This document shows positions 53,412 through 62,742 of a DNA stretch of 64,000 bases, in pieces. The first letter of the stretch is position 1. Each line of letters starts with the position of its first letter. Source of the stretch: JAKVCB01 sp965243695 (GTDB lineage: Bacteria > Planctomycetota > Planctomycetia > Pirellulales > Lacipirellulaceae); contig CBDEWC010000003.1 in NCBI GenBank assembly GCA_965243695.1, forward strand, positions 45,121 to 109,120, given 5' to 3'. Both the position numbers and the translations under genes were made by a program. The notes under the pieces were generated by a model. That model made no database searches. It worked only from the letters and a program-made list of their open reading frames with translations, and was not told where the DNA came from.

Positions 53412-55346
53412 ATGGAAGATTATGAAACAAGCGCGGGTAACGAATCGCAAAAAGGTCGACTTCACGCCGTCCGCTACTTGATGCGAGTTTTCAGCCCGAC
53501 GATGGGGCCCTCGAGACACAACCTGGATGTGACGAGCGATGCCGTGGTGTGGAGTATGACCGTGGTGCTGGCAATCGGAGCTGTCGGTTGTCGGACGCAA
53601 ACTCCAACACTTTCACTTGCAGATCCTTTTTCTACGCCCGCGTCCTCGAGCGGGTTTCCGCCACTTGACTTGAAAAAGTTGGCGGGGCAGGGGGCGGTCC
53701 CAGCGACCGCCCCAGGCACTTTGCTAAATGCATCCAGTCCTGGAGCCGAAGCCCAGGGTTGTCTTGACGGAGCGCCTTCTGCACCTGGTAAGCCGCTTGT
53801 GGTCCCTTCCAGTTATCAGGGAGACTCACAGGCTGTCGTTGTGAAGGGTGAAAACGGGCAGTCGGTTGAAGACAAGCCGGTTCGTTTTGCTGGGGTCATT
53901 GACAAGTCGGAACCCTTGCCGCTGGACCTCGAAGCCATGCCCTCCAGTGATCAACCTTTGAGCTTTCCCTCTGCCGATTCTGACAAGCCCAAGGATCCTG
54001 ACAGCGAGATTCAGCCCATTGATCTTTCGTATGCCTTGGCCATCGGTGGCGCCAATAACTGGCAGATCGCCATTGCCCGCACCCGCGTACTGGAGGCGCA
54101 AGCCCAATACCTGAATGCGAAATCACTTTGGCTGCCATCCTTGCGATTCGGCATTGGGTACAACAACCACGCCGGGAGGATCCAGGCAACCGAAGGACCG
54201 GTCATCGACGTCAATCGAAATTCGATGTTTCTTGGCGGTGGTGCCGGGTTAGGCCAGACTCCTTTGAACGGCGGTGCTGGAGGACCCCCGCGATTGTTCG
54301 TCAACTTGTCGCTTGCAGATGCAGCCTTCGCGCCACTGGTGGGTGGTCAGCTCTTCCGTGCGGCACGGGCAGGAGAGGGGGCAGCCATGAATGACGAACT
54401 ACTGGCCGTGGCTTCTGCCTATTTCGGGTTGATGGAAAGTTACGGAATGCTTGCAAACGAACGGCAAGCCATGACTGCAGCCAAAGATATGGTTTTTCAA
54501 GTTTCCGAGTTCAGCCGAGCAGGACTTTCAAGCCAAACTGAGGTTGAACGTGCCTTGACGGAGTTTTCAGACCGCCAACAAGTCGTGGAGGATGTGAATC
54601 GCCAAATTGTAGTCCGCAGTGCTGAACTTGCCCGTTTACTTCGCCTTCCACCGCAAAGACAATTGGCGCCGATCGAAGATTATATAGTGCCGGTCGATTT
54701 TTTTTCGGCCAGTGTGACTACCGACGAGCTTATTTCGCAAGCTCTTGTGGGACGACCTGAAATTGCCGCGGGGCAGGCAAGACTTCAGGCAGCATGCTGG
54801 CGAACCAAGCAGGAGACATGGCGACCGCTGCTGCCGAATTTTCAGGTTGGGGCAAGTGGAGGTACCTTTGGGGGTGGCCAGGGCCATTTAGTGAATTTCG
54901 GCAGTCGCAGTGACGTTGATCTGCTGGCCGTGTGGGAACTACAGAATGTGGGACTTGGCAATATGGCTCTCCGCCGCGAAGCTCGTAGTCTGTTTCGTCG
55001 GGCTGATTATGAATTGGGATCCATTCGTGACCGCGTTGCCACCGAAGTGGTAACGGCTCACGCCGACGTGGCCAGTTATCGGCGGCAGGTTGAGATTGGC
55101 CGAAAGGCAATGGAGTCGGCTGGCGCAAGTTATCAGCTCAACGCCGAGCGGATCCAGCAGGGGGAAGGACTTCCGATCGAATTGCTCCAGTCCATCACCG
55201 CGATGGTCAAGACCCAAAACGGATATACTGCTGCAGTTGCCAATTACCACCGGGCCCAATACAGGCTGATGCGGGCTGTCGGTGAGCCTCCCGCGGCCCA
55301 GCCACCACCGGAGCAGGTCGAGCTGACCATTCCATCAGCGAGTTAG
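53412..55346 (+). CDS. TolC-family outer-membrane channel
   Basis: 644 residues. A perfect ribosome site (GGGAGGTGATT) ends four bases before the ATG at 53412, fixing the start. The leader is unusually long: about 45 polar residues before the hydrophobic segment and lipobox VVLAIGAVGC. A 130-residue Pro/Ser/Ala linker follows, then two OEP repeats with long helices (DLSYALAIGGANNWQIAIAR, VASAYFGLMESYGML, and the later VATEVVTAHADVASYRRQVE). It forms the trimeric exit duct for the adjacent pump. Last gene of the operon; converges with the SMC-like gene. Confidence 0.9.
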   Translation: MEDYETSAGNESQKGRLHAVRYLMRVFSPTMGPSRHNLDVTSDAVVWSMTVVLAIGAVGCRTQTPTLSLADPFSTPASSSGFPPLDLKKLAGQGAVPATAPGTLLNASSPGAEAQGCLDGAPSAPGKPLVVPSSYQGDSQAVVVKGENGQSVEDKPVRFAGVIDKSEPLPLDLEAMPSSDQPLSFPSADSDKPKDPDSEIQPIDLSYALAIGGANNWQIAIARTRVLEAQAQYLNAKSLWLPSLRFGIGYNNHAGRIQATEGPVIDVNRNSMFLGGGAGLGQTPLNGGAGGPPRLFVNLSLADAAFAPLVGGQLFRAARAGEGAAMNDELLAVASAYFGLMESYGMLANERQAMTAAKDMVFQVSEFSRAGLSSQTEVERALTEFSDRQQVVEDVNRQIVVRSAELARLLRLPPQRQLAPIEDYIVPVDFFSASVTTDELISQALVGRPEIAAGQARLQAACWRTKQETWRPLLPNFQVGASGGTFGGGQGHLVNFGSRSDVDLLAVWELQNVGLGNMALRREARSLFRRADYELGSIRDRVATEVVTAHADVASYRRQVEIGRKAMESAGASYQLNAERIQQGEGLPIELLQSITAMVKTQNGYTAAVANYHRAQYRLMRAVGEPPAAQPPPEQVELTIPSAS

Positions 55347-55391
55347 GAATACAGATATCACTGGCACGCTGCAGCTGTCCACGAGAAGTGC

Positions 55392-58300
55392 CTAGGCAGC
55401 TTCCTGGATGCGTGATTCAGCAGCCCAGTCGATCCAGCGGGTAACCTCGCCAAGATCAGGCCGGGAGCGACCTCGCAGGATTTGCTCGCCCTCTTTGGTG
55501 TCGCAGAACGGAGTGATCCAGTCGAGCAGGTCTTTCGGCTTCATTTGGGCGATTTGTGTCGGATCTGTCAGGTTGCATCCGACCAAAATCTGAACGCTAA
55601 AATCTTGCAGTTCCGGAACCTGACACATCAGGCGGGCCTGGTGTTGCCAGCCGGCCAGTTTGTTGGCTTTCAGGTGACGTACGTTGAGTTGACGGGCAAT
55701 TTCAACAGGGTCGGCGTTCAGAAAATCGACGACCCGCGCAATTCCAATCGACTCGAAGCGAGCAGCAGTTTTACGGCTGATCGAAGGGGCCTGTTGGATA
55801 TTGCTTGTCATTGCAAGATGAAAGTCGGCGGATTTTGGAGAACCGGTTTCACGAGGAGTCGTGGCTTGCAAAGGATTGCCGGATTGGGAATGGTGTGTTT
55901 TGGGGGAGACGGAGTCTTTGCGATTCTTTCGCGATAAACGGTGAGCCTTTTGGGGCGAGGTCTGGTTTTTACGCCGATCGCGCCAGTGTTGTCCGACGAC
56001 ACTGTTTTGCCACCGCCGGCGGTATTTCCCTGCTCCTTGAATCCATTGGTGGGCTAATTCGGGATGGAAGTCCAACCCGCGGGCCACCAATCGCTTTCCT
56101 CGCTTGCTGTTGAGGAAGGGTTCAATGCGCTGGAGAAGCAAGTCGGCTGTTAAGTCGACAAAGTAATCTGGAGTGTTGGCGCCAATTCCTGTCATAAGCT
56201 GTGCATCGTCGAGTGTGACGTTCGGAATGAAGCACATAAAAACCTGATGCGTTTGCCAAAGCTGGACAATTTCGGTGGTGATGCCATCGATGGCAAGCTT
56301 GTCAGCCATCTCTGCCGGATCGGCTCCAATCAAATCGCCAACAGTATGGATGTCAATTGCGGTAAAGGCACTGTCGGTTTTGCGTCCCAGGGCGGGAAAT
56401 CGTGCGATGGGATGGTCGATTCCGAGCAGGAAACCTGGTTCGCCCTCAAACCGGCCCTCGGCCTTTGGGCTCACCGGCTCGCGTCTTGGGTTTTCGTTGG
56501 GAAGCAATTCAACGTCAGTGTCTGAGGCCGAGTACAACTGCCGCATTTCAATGACCGTCTGACCGCCTGAGCGGAATCGGGTCACGGCGTCAGCCCGGTT
56601 GGTAAATACCAGGACTTGGTTGCCCGCACGAGCAAAGTCGTCCAGAACGCTGGCTGTGGTAACGGCCTGGTGTTCATTCATGCGGGCAAAAGGCTCATCT
56701 AACACAAGCGGAAGTTCAGTACCCTGATTTCGTTGCGCAGTCACCAGGGAGAGAATCAGACTGAGATAAACGAGGTCTTGCTCGGCTGGCTCCAGGGTAT
56801 CGATGGAACGTCGGCGATTCTCTCGCGAGAAGACGGTCAATTGTCTCGTCTGCGGATCGATTTCTAGCTGGGTAAATTGTCCCGATGAAAACTGGGCAAG
56901 ATAGTCGGACGCCTTGGGCTGTTTCGGAATTGTTTGCTGAACGGGCGATTCGCCTGTCTGCGCAAGCTGTCGATGCAATTTGAGTTGAATGGTTGCCAGT
57001 TCCGAAGAGACTTGTTCGAGGGAAACACCGGAGAGCAGGGCGACGTGGTCTTTTGCGATTTGGATTCGCTGACGCTCTGTCGATTCGCGGGTTTCTTGTT
57101 GTTGGGCGAGTTGCTGGCGAAGCTCCGTCCGCTCTCGCTCCAACTGCGTGCGGGTCAGCTCGAGTTGATCAGGCGAAACGTTTTCCAGGTTGCCGAGAGG
57201 GCCTGCGGTAGATGGTGTCAATTTGCGAGACAGTTGGCGGCGAATGGGACGATCTGGTCGAATTAAGGATTGCCGCCGGTCGAGCAAAGTCTGAAGCTGC
57301 TCGCGGATTTGGACACGTGACCTGGCCAGTTGCTGGGCCTCGCCAGAGAGTTCCTGATGTGCGAGCAGTTGCTCCTGATCACAGATTGACTGATCGAGAT
57401 GTGCGATGTGTTTGCCCAGTGCTTCGGTAAGCGGACGTAACCGAGGGTGTGCCTCCCGGCAGACACAAATTTCGGAGTCGGCCGAACGGGCCAGTTTTGC
57501 TAATTCAGCGTTCAGGTCGGTTGCCAAACGCTGCAGGACAGTCAGGTGAGTCCGTTGGTCCGCCAGAGGAACCCACGCGGCGGTATCATCGGGGTGCGTT
57601 TGGGCCAGACGATCACGGATAGAACTTTCCCGCTGGCCTATGTTGGCCAACGTCGAACGCCAGAGCTGTATTTGGGCATCCAATTCTTCAAGTTTCAGTT
57701 CCAAATCGACGGGTACGGCATGCGATTGCTTTTGCTGAAGGGAAGTTTCCAAGCGATCGTACCGCAACCGGGCTTCGACATCGGCGAGGGAAACATCGAC
57801 TGCCTGGAGTTGTCGGTTGAGTTCCGCTGCCTCTGCAACCTGCTTTTCCTGTAGGGAATCGAGTTCTTGCAATTGTTTGTCAAGTTCATGGCTGCGATGA
57901 CGTTCTTCAGTAACGCGGACCTGAAGTTGGCTGGCCAATTCGTCACGCCGATTCAGCAGTTCGACATGATCAGATGGGCAAGCCGAACTGCTGGCGTCAC
58001 CAGCCTGTTCATGAGCTACCGGTGTCGATGCGCGGAAGTGTTCAGCAAATTGTTCCGACAACAACTGCTGAAGCCCGTGCTCGGACGCAACATCGACTGC
58101 GTAGATTTCCGATAAAACGACCGAAGAAATTCCCGAGAGAAGGTTTTGTACCGTTTTTGCATTCAGTTGTGCCCCGTCTGGAGAAGAAACGGTAAGCCGC
58201 CCAGGTGGGGCAATATCGTTGTAGCGACGCAGGCGGTAGCGGTCTCCCTGGTCCTCAACTAATAATTCGCCGTCTGGTTGCGCCGAGTATCTGTCGGGAG

Positions 58301-58475
58301 CCGCCGTTCCAGCGCCGGGGACTTTGCCGTAAAGCACATGGGCCAGCAGGCCAGCAATGGTCGATTTACCACTTGCGCTGGGTCCGAAAAAGGCAGTCAG
58401 GCTGTGGCTGAGATCATCGGCACGAACGTCGGGCCAAATTCCGTTTCCATTCAGGCCAAATTCGAGAATGCGCAT
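55392..58475 (-). CDS. SMC/Rad50-like ATPase with two DUF4332 modules
   Basis: 1027 residues. GPSASGKST at 31-39 is the Walker A. About 450 residues of coiled coil follow with a CVCREAH turn near 335 that may replace a zinc hook. IDTLEPAEQDLVYLSLIL near 558 is the signature and LPLVLDEPFARMN near 588 the Walker B; a VLVFTNRADAV segment follows. Then two DUF4332-type helical modules (about 682-800 and 890-1020, both with SISRKTAARFESIGI/RFPALGRKT-like HhH) separated by a basic linker rich in Ser, Lys and Arg. The ATPase dimerises on ATP; the DUF4332 parts probably bind DNA. A nuclease partner (SbcD/Mre11) is not in the window. Role in DNA repair or chromosome handling is inference. ATG start at 58475. 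Confidence 0.87.
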   Translation of the reverse strand: MRILEFGLNGNGIWPDVRADDLSHSLTAFFGPSASGKSTIAGLLAHVLYGKVPGAGTAAPDRYSAQPDGELLVEDQGDRYRLRRYNDIAPPGRLTVSSPDGAQLNAKTVQNLLSGISSVVLSEIYAVDVASEHGLQQLLSEQFAEHFRASTPVAHEQAGDASSSACPSDHVELLNRRDELASQLQVRVTEERHRSHELDKQLQELDSLQEKQVAEAAELNRQLQAVDVSLADVEARLRYDRLETSLQQKQSHAVPVDLELKLEELDAQIQLWRSTLANIGQRESSIRDRLAQTHPDDTAAWVPLADQRTHLTVLQRLATDLNAELAKLARSADSEICVCREAHPRLRPLTEALGKHIAHLDQSICDQEQLLAHQELSGEAQQLARSRVQIREQLQTLLDRRQSLIRPDRPIRRQLSRKLTPSTAGPLGNLENVSPDQLELTRTQLERERTELRQQLAQQQETRESTERQRIQIAKDHVALLSGVSLEQVSSELATIQLKLHRQLAQTGESPVQQTIPKQPKASDYLAQFSSGQFTQLEIDPQTRQLTVFSRENRRRSIDTLEPAEQDLVYLSLILSLVTAQRNQGTELPLVLDEPFARMNEHQAVTTASVLDDFARAGNQVLVFTNRADAVTRFRSGGQTVIEMRQLYSASDTDVELLPNENPRREPVSPKAEGRFEGEPGFLLGIDHPIARFPALGRKTDSAFTAIDIHTVGDLIGADPAEMADKLAIDGITTEIVQLWQTHQVFMCFIPNVTLDDAQLMTGIGANTPDYFVDLTADLLLQRIEPFLNSKRGKRLVARGLDFHPELAHQWIQGAGKYRRRWQNSVVGQHWRDRRKNQTSPQKAHRLSRKNRKDSVSPKTHHSQSGNPLQATTPRETGSPKSADFHLAMTSNIQQAPSISRKTAARFESIGIARVVDFLNADPVEIARQLNVRHLKANKLAGWQHQARLMCQVPELQDFSVQILVGCNLTDPTQIAQMKPKDLLDWITPFCDTKEGEQILRGRSRPDLGEVTRWIDWAAESRIQEAA

Positions 58476-58643
58476 CCAAAACGTCCTTGCTTCTTTGCAA
58501 AACCGAACCGAGGTGCGACTTGGACCAGCGCCAAGTGCTCGATAAATGTTTGGCGAATCTAGCGAAAAAACGATTTTTTAGCAATGCTAATTGGAAGTGC
58601 TGGCGTTATGCGATCGGCCGTCGATCGACTGCCAATGGTCGCG

Positions 58644-59567
58644 TCAGCGAGATTCTTTGCACCGATACATTGCCCGGTCTGCTGCGGCAATCAGTTCTGT
58701 TGGAGTGGTTGGATCTTCAGCCTGGCCCCACGTGGTACCGACGCTTGCAGAAATCAAGGTTGTCGACCCGTCTGGTTGTAGAACCGGTTGCCCGATGGCA
58801 GTTTCAATACGTTTGGCAACCGTTTGAACATCGCTCTCCTTGGATAGGTGTTCCAGCAGGACCATGAACTCGTCGCCACCAAAACGGACAAGAAGATCTT
58901 CGTCGCGTAGACAGCCGCGTAACCGCAGGGCAGCTTCGACAAGGATTTTGTCGCCCACCAAGTGTCCCCAACGATCGTTGATCGTTTTAAAGTTGTCCAG
59001 ATCTATGAACAGAAGGGCAAACGGTGGGCCGCCGTAGTTTTTTTCGTCAAGCAAAACCTCCAGGCGGTTTAAAAGCTGGTTGCGGTCTCCAAGTCCGGTG
59101 AGCGGATCGCGACGAGCAATTGCCTCCAACGACGGAGGGCAACTCTGCCAGTCCGTATCCGCATGTTGGAGGACGATACCAATCGCTGTTTTTCCGTCAC
59201 ATTCAACCCGACGCAGCGCCGCATTCCAACGTGTGACCGTGCCATCTGTTGATGTGAAAAAGACCTGCAGGTCTGCAGCTTCCAGTTTGCCAGCCGCAAG
59301 CCTTGATAACACGCCTTGTGGCTCGGGAGTTGCAAGGTCAGGAAAGACCGATTGCAGCGTCTGGTTTTCACCTGCAGCGCAAGACATCCCATACCAATGT
59401 TGGGCAGCGGGATTTGTTCTCTGGAGCCTGCCAGTCGCTGGCTCGACGATCAGAACCGGGTCCTGGCAAAGATTCAGCAAGTCACTGAGTGGTTGTGGAT
59501 GGTCCGGTTGCAGATGGTTTGGTTGTAGATGGTGGGGATCAATGGGCATGGCTAAATGAATGGGCAT
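58644..59567 (-). CDS. PAS-GGDEF diguanylate cyclase
   Basis: A PAS-like sensor (VLIVEPATGRLQRTNPAAQHWYGMS) is followed by a GGDEF domain: DPLTGLGDRNQLLNRLEVLL, FALLFIDLDNFKTINDRWGH and VRFGGDEFMVLLEHLS with the intact catalytic motif. It should make cyclic di-GMP from two GTP; no I-site RxxD was looked for in detail beyond LRGCLRDEDLLVRF. C-terminus ends SASVGTTWGQAED. I place the start at the ATG at 59567. The frame runs to 59816 but the extra 83 residues look non-coding and would overlap the divergent flippase promoter. The beginning (HLQPNHLQPDHPQP) is a repeat-derived His/Pro stretch. Confidence 0.88.
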   Translation of the reverse strand: MPIHLAMPIDPHHLQPNHLQPDHPQPLSDLLNLCQDPVLIVEPATGRLQRTNPAAQHWYGMSCAAGENQTLQSVFPDLATPEPQGVLSRLAAGKLEAADLQVFFTSTDGTVTRWNAALRRVECDGKTAIGIVLQHADTDWQSCPPSLEAIARRDPLTGLGDRNQLLNRLEVLLDEKNYGGPPFALLFIDLDNFKTINDRWGHLVGDKILVEAALRLRGCLRDEDLLVRFGGDEFMVLLEHLSKESDVQTVAKRIETAIGQPVLQPDGSTTLISASVGTTWGQAEDPTTPTELIAAADRAMYRCKESR

Positions 59568-59818
59568 CGTTAAATGGTTGAGCAGTGTGGCGGTCAGTGC
59601 GGTGGGCAGAGCCGCTAGGGGATTTGGCCCTTTCGGGGAATGCGCAATTTGGAGTTTCTGGTTATAATCAACGATTCTCGTGACCACAGCCCGATTTGCC
59701 AGCTTGGATCCGCTTTGTTCAATGCTTCTTGGCAAACGGTTTGGCTGTCTTGAACGGGCAGAATTACTAAAATCTTGTTTTGCAGTGCGTGGTAACTTCA
59801 GGTTTTCGCACACCAATC

Positions 59819-61153
59819 ATGCTGCACCATTTGTCGTCCAATCAGTCGGTCGTAGAATCGGCCCGCCAGTCACGGTATCCCCAGGCCACAACATCCAGTC
59901 GTTCGTGGTTTTGGGCCATTACCGACCAGGGGGTGGTCAGTCTTGCCAGTTTTATCGCGACAGTGATTATCGGTCGTTATTGCGCTCCAGAGCAGCTGGG
60001 AATTTATAGTGTTTTGATCAGCGGTGTCTGGCTTTTGGGAGGACTGCTCAATGCACTCGTGTGGGTGCCTTATACGTCGGAAGCTCCCCTGTTGGCCGGG
60101 AAGCGGCTGGCGCGATGCGCAGGTAGCGCTTTGGTGCATCTTACCGTACTGCTGGGAATTTGTGTTGCGGGCCTGGTTCTCGCCGCGGTCGCTGCGGAAA
60201 TTTCAGCACGATTTTTGGCCATCAACATTGAAGTTGCCAACCAGATTCGCAATTTTAGCCTCATCATGGTGCCTGTGTTGGTTTTGTTAATGCTGCGGAA
60301 CCACTTGCGACGGACTGCGATTGCCCATCTGGAAATGTGGCGTTTGTGGAAAATTGACATTCCCATCAGCGGGCTCCACATCGTTTTGCTGTTGTTGTTT
60401 GCCAGGTGGGGGATCCTCACCGCAAGCACTGGGATCCTGGCCCTGGCGCTTGCCTGCGGTTTGTCGCTTGGGTGGTTGGTGTGGCTGTGGAATCAGTTGT
60501 GTTTTGATTGGCGATCGACCAGATATTACTGGGTCTACAACTGGAAATTTGGAAGCTGGTTGGTGGGAGCCTCGTTGGCGTGGCTGCTTGCGCAGAACGT
60601 ATATCGGTGGCTGGTCTGGTCCCAGGAAGGGTTGTTTGCCCTGGGGGAATTTTCGGCTGCTTTTTATATGGCGATGAGTCTGAGTCCGCTTCTGCTTGCT
60701 GTCGAAAATGTGACACGAGCCTTGGCAGCAAATCGGCTTGCGGAGGGACAGGAAGGCGAATTGCGACGAACCACGACAGAACTGACATTGATTTTGGCGC
60801 TGGTCTTTGGGGTATTGTCAGTCCTATTGGGATTCTTCGGTGGTGAACTGGTCACTGCTATTTATGGCGAAGATTATGCCGGACAGCAGGCCGTTGTTGC
60901 AACGCTTTGTTTAGGCCTATTCGTTTTTGCGGTGAACATCCCGGTTGACTCGGCCTTGTTGGCACTGCGGCGAGGGCAAGTGGTTCTGGTTGCTTCGCTG
61001 ACGCAATTGGTGTTGGGGGTCGGAATTGCAGCACCGCTAATGCTGTGGCTGGGTACTGTTGCCATTGGCTATGCAATGGCAGTCAGTGGGGCTGGTGGAT
61101 TGATCGTGCGATGGGTTTGTTTTTGCCGCTCCCAGCAGCGTGTGTCGCGGTAG
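59819..61153 (+). CDS. Polysaccharide flippase (Wzx/MATE-type)
   Basis: 444 residues with about twelve hydrophobic helices. SWFWAITDQGVVSLASFIATVIIGRYC opens the first helix pair, and FALGEFSAAFYMAMSLSPLLLAVENV sits mid-protein. LVFGVLSVLLGFFGGELVTAIYG is a typical oligosaccharide-flippase segment. It should move lipid-linked glycans across the inner membrane for surface polysaccharides. No glycosyltransferases are nearby, which is unusual for such genes. The ATG at 59819 is used; a GTG at 59780 is the open-frame limit. Divergent from the GGDEF gene. Confidence 0.83.
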   Translation: MLHHLSSNQSVVESARQSRYPQATTSSRSWFWAITDQGVVSLASFIATVIIGRYCAPEQLGIYSVLISGVWLLGGLLNALVWVPYTSEAPLLAGKRLARCAGSALVHLTVLLGICVAGLVLAAVAAEISARFLAINIEVANQIRNFSLIMVPVLVLLMLRNHLRRTAIAHLEMWRLWKIDIPISGLHIVLLLLFARWGILTASTGILALALACGLSLGWLVWLWNQLCFDWRSTRYYWVYNWKFGSWLVGASLAWLLAQNVYRWLVWSQEGLFALGEFSAAFYMAMSLSPLLLAVENVTRALAANRLAEGQEGELRRTTTELTLILALVFGVLSVLLGFFGGELVTAIYGEDYAGQQAVVATLCLGLFVFAVNIPVDSALLALRRGQVVLVASLTQLVLGVGIAAPLMLWLGTVAIGYAMAVSGAGGLIVRWVCFCRSQQRVSR

Positions 61154-61189
61154 CCAGTTGCGCTTGAGTTGGTGTTGCAAGAAACCTGG

Positions 61190-62254
61190 CTATCGATTCG
61201 AGTCACGTTTTTTGAGTGGTGCCTGGGTGGCTTGTTTCCAGGCGGGAGTAACTCGTTCTTGAATGCGGCCGCCCGAACGCACCAGGAAGAGTGCGGCGAT
61301 GTTATTTTTTGTCGCCCACGCAACTCCCTTTTGGTCGCCCATGACCAAAAGGCCGGTTGCGAAGGCGTCCGCATGCAAGCACGATTTGTGCAATACTGAG
61401 ACCGTTGCCAGATTGTGCTCGACGGGGTGGCCCGTGTGAGGATCAATGATGTGCGCGTAATGTTTGCCTTCGTGCACAAAGAAGTTGCGGTAATCGCCCG
61501 AGGTCGCCAGCGCCGAATTTTCGAGAGGAATGATTCTGTGCGGACGTCGTTTTGCTTCGGGCGGGCTTTCGATGGCGATCTGCCAGAGGCGGTCGCTGGC
61601 TGGTTGGCCGCGGGCGACCACTTCGCCACCAATCTCGACAAGAAAGTTGTTCAAGCCCTCCTCTTGGAGAAGCTGGCCGACCTGGTCGGTGGCAAATCCC
61701 TTGGCAATTGCTGAAAGATCGACTTCCAGTCCGCAAACGGCTTTCTTTAGCGCCGGTGGATTTGTCCGCACCAATAACCGCTGCTGGCCAACCTGTGCTA
61801 AGGCGCCGGTTATTGCCCTGTCATCAGGAAGTTCGATATTCTTGGCAGTCGCCACGCCACCGTCGGTCCCGAAATTCCACAGGCGAACAAGCGGCCCGAC
61901 GGTGATGTCAAATGCACCACCGGTCGCCTCGCCTACTTCCAGGGCTTTTGTCACAACTTCAGCAGTTGGTCGCGATACCTCGAACCATTTTCCGCGGGCC
62001 GCCGCATTGAATTGTGTGACCTCCGAGGACCCGAGGTAGGTTGACATTTGCGCGTTAATTTTGGCCAGTCGAATGACGATTGCTTGCCGGAGGGATGCGA
62101 GGGAGCGTTCCGGCGGGAGCTGGTCGGTGAACTTGACGGTCCAGCGCGTGCCCATCGTGGGCCCGGTGAGAGTGGTTGCAGTTAGCCCGGCGGGGCAGTG
62201 TGCGTGGGCGATCAAGAGCACCATCAAGGCGAGGTGCCACCGGTGGGCGGACAT
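61190..62254 (-). CDS. apbE: FAD:protein FMN transferase
   Basis: Attaches FMN to Thr or Ser of flavoproteins, such as RnfG/NqrC subunits. TLTGPTMGTRWTVKF opens the fold, GGAFDITVGPLVRLWNFG and GLEVDLSAIAKGFATDQV follow. ALATSGDYRNFF, HIIDPHTGHPVEH and LHADAFATGLLVMG supply the magnesium and FAD site. It has an N-terminal hydrophobic segment (LALMVLLIAHAHC) that is a signal or lipobox, so it works on the outside face. The ATG at 62254 gives that signal; 62305 is the open-frame limit. Converges with the flippase. Confidence 0.93.
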   Translation of the reverse strand: MSAHRWHLALMVLLIAHAHCPAGLTATTLTGPTMGTRWTVKFTDQLPPERSLASLRQAIVIRLAKINAQMSTYLGSSEVTQFNAAARGKWFEVSRPTAEVVTKALEVGEATGGAFDITVGPLVRLWNFGTDGGVATAKNIELPDDRAITGALAQVGQQRLLVRTNPPALKKAVCGLEVDLSAIAKGFATDQVGQLLQEEGLNNFLVEIGGEVVARGQPASDRLWQIAIESPPEAKRRPHRIIPLENSALATSGDYRNFFVHEGKHYAHIIDPHTGHPVEHNLATVSVLHKSCLHADAFATGLLVMGDQKGVAWATKNNIAALFLVRSGGRIQERVTPAWKQATQAPLKKRDSNR

Positions 62255-62742
62255 CGTGCTGGCTCTTGGCTGGCGTGGTACGACTCGGAAGGGCATAGGG
62301 TCCATTGGGACTTTGAGGTCATTGGGTCCAGTGGGACTTCCTCTAGGAATTGCGGGGCCGGTCCGTTTTAAGGATTTTTAGCTTTGGGGGGTGGAATTCA
62401 TTTTAGCATCGATTTTCCGGAGGAGCCCAGCGCCGGATGGGCCGAAAAGAGGAGAGGTTGTTGTCCAGAAGGCTGGCGACTTGCACTTGGTGCGTCTGCT
62501 AAGTCGGCCGCTCTGGCAGACCAGGCAGTCGGGGCTTTCCGGTGGGCATGCGGGCTTGCCATCGGAGGTGGCGCGCCTTTTGGTAAGTTGAATTGGCGGT
62601 GGCGAGTCAACCGCAGGCTTTCGCGGCTTGGTGCAACGCACCACTGGTAACAGGAGCCGTTCTCGCGTAGCATCGCAACAAGAGTTGGCCGACCATCGAT
62701 CAGGCTTTATTTTAATTGTAGATCTCACGGGCAGACCCTGTC
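62255..62742. other. Divergent intergenic region upstream of sucC
   Basis: Nearly 490 bases without a recognised gene. The left part carries an imperfect repeat of GGGTCCATTGGGACTT around 62297-62345. A minus-strand frame at 62378-62728 has a few cysteines (CPPESPDCLVCQ) but no ribosome site or known pattern. Promoters for sucC and apbE are expected. Confidence 0.4.

Noticed and set aside
58644..59816. GGDEF protein starting at 59816
   Set aside because: The extra 83 residues look non-coding and would cover the region needed for the divergent flippase's promoter, so I used 59567.
62378..62728. Minus-strand cysteine-containing frame near apbE as NqrM-like protein
   Set aside because: NqrM has a membrane helix and a fixed Cys pattern; this frame has no helix, no ribosome site, and the Cys spacing differs.
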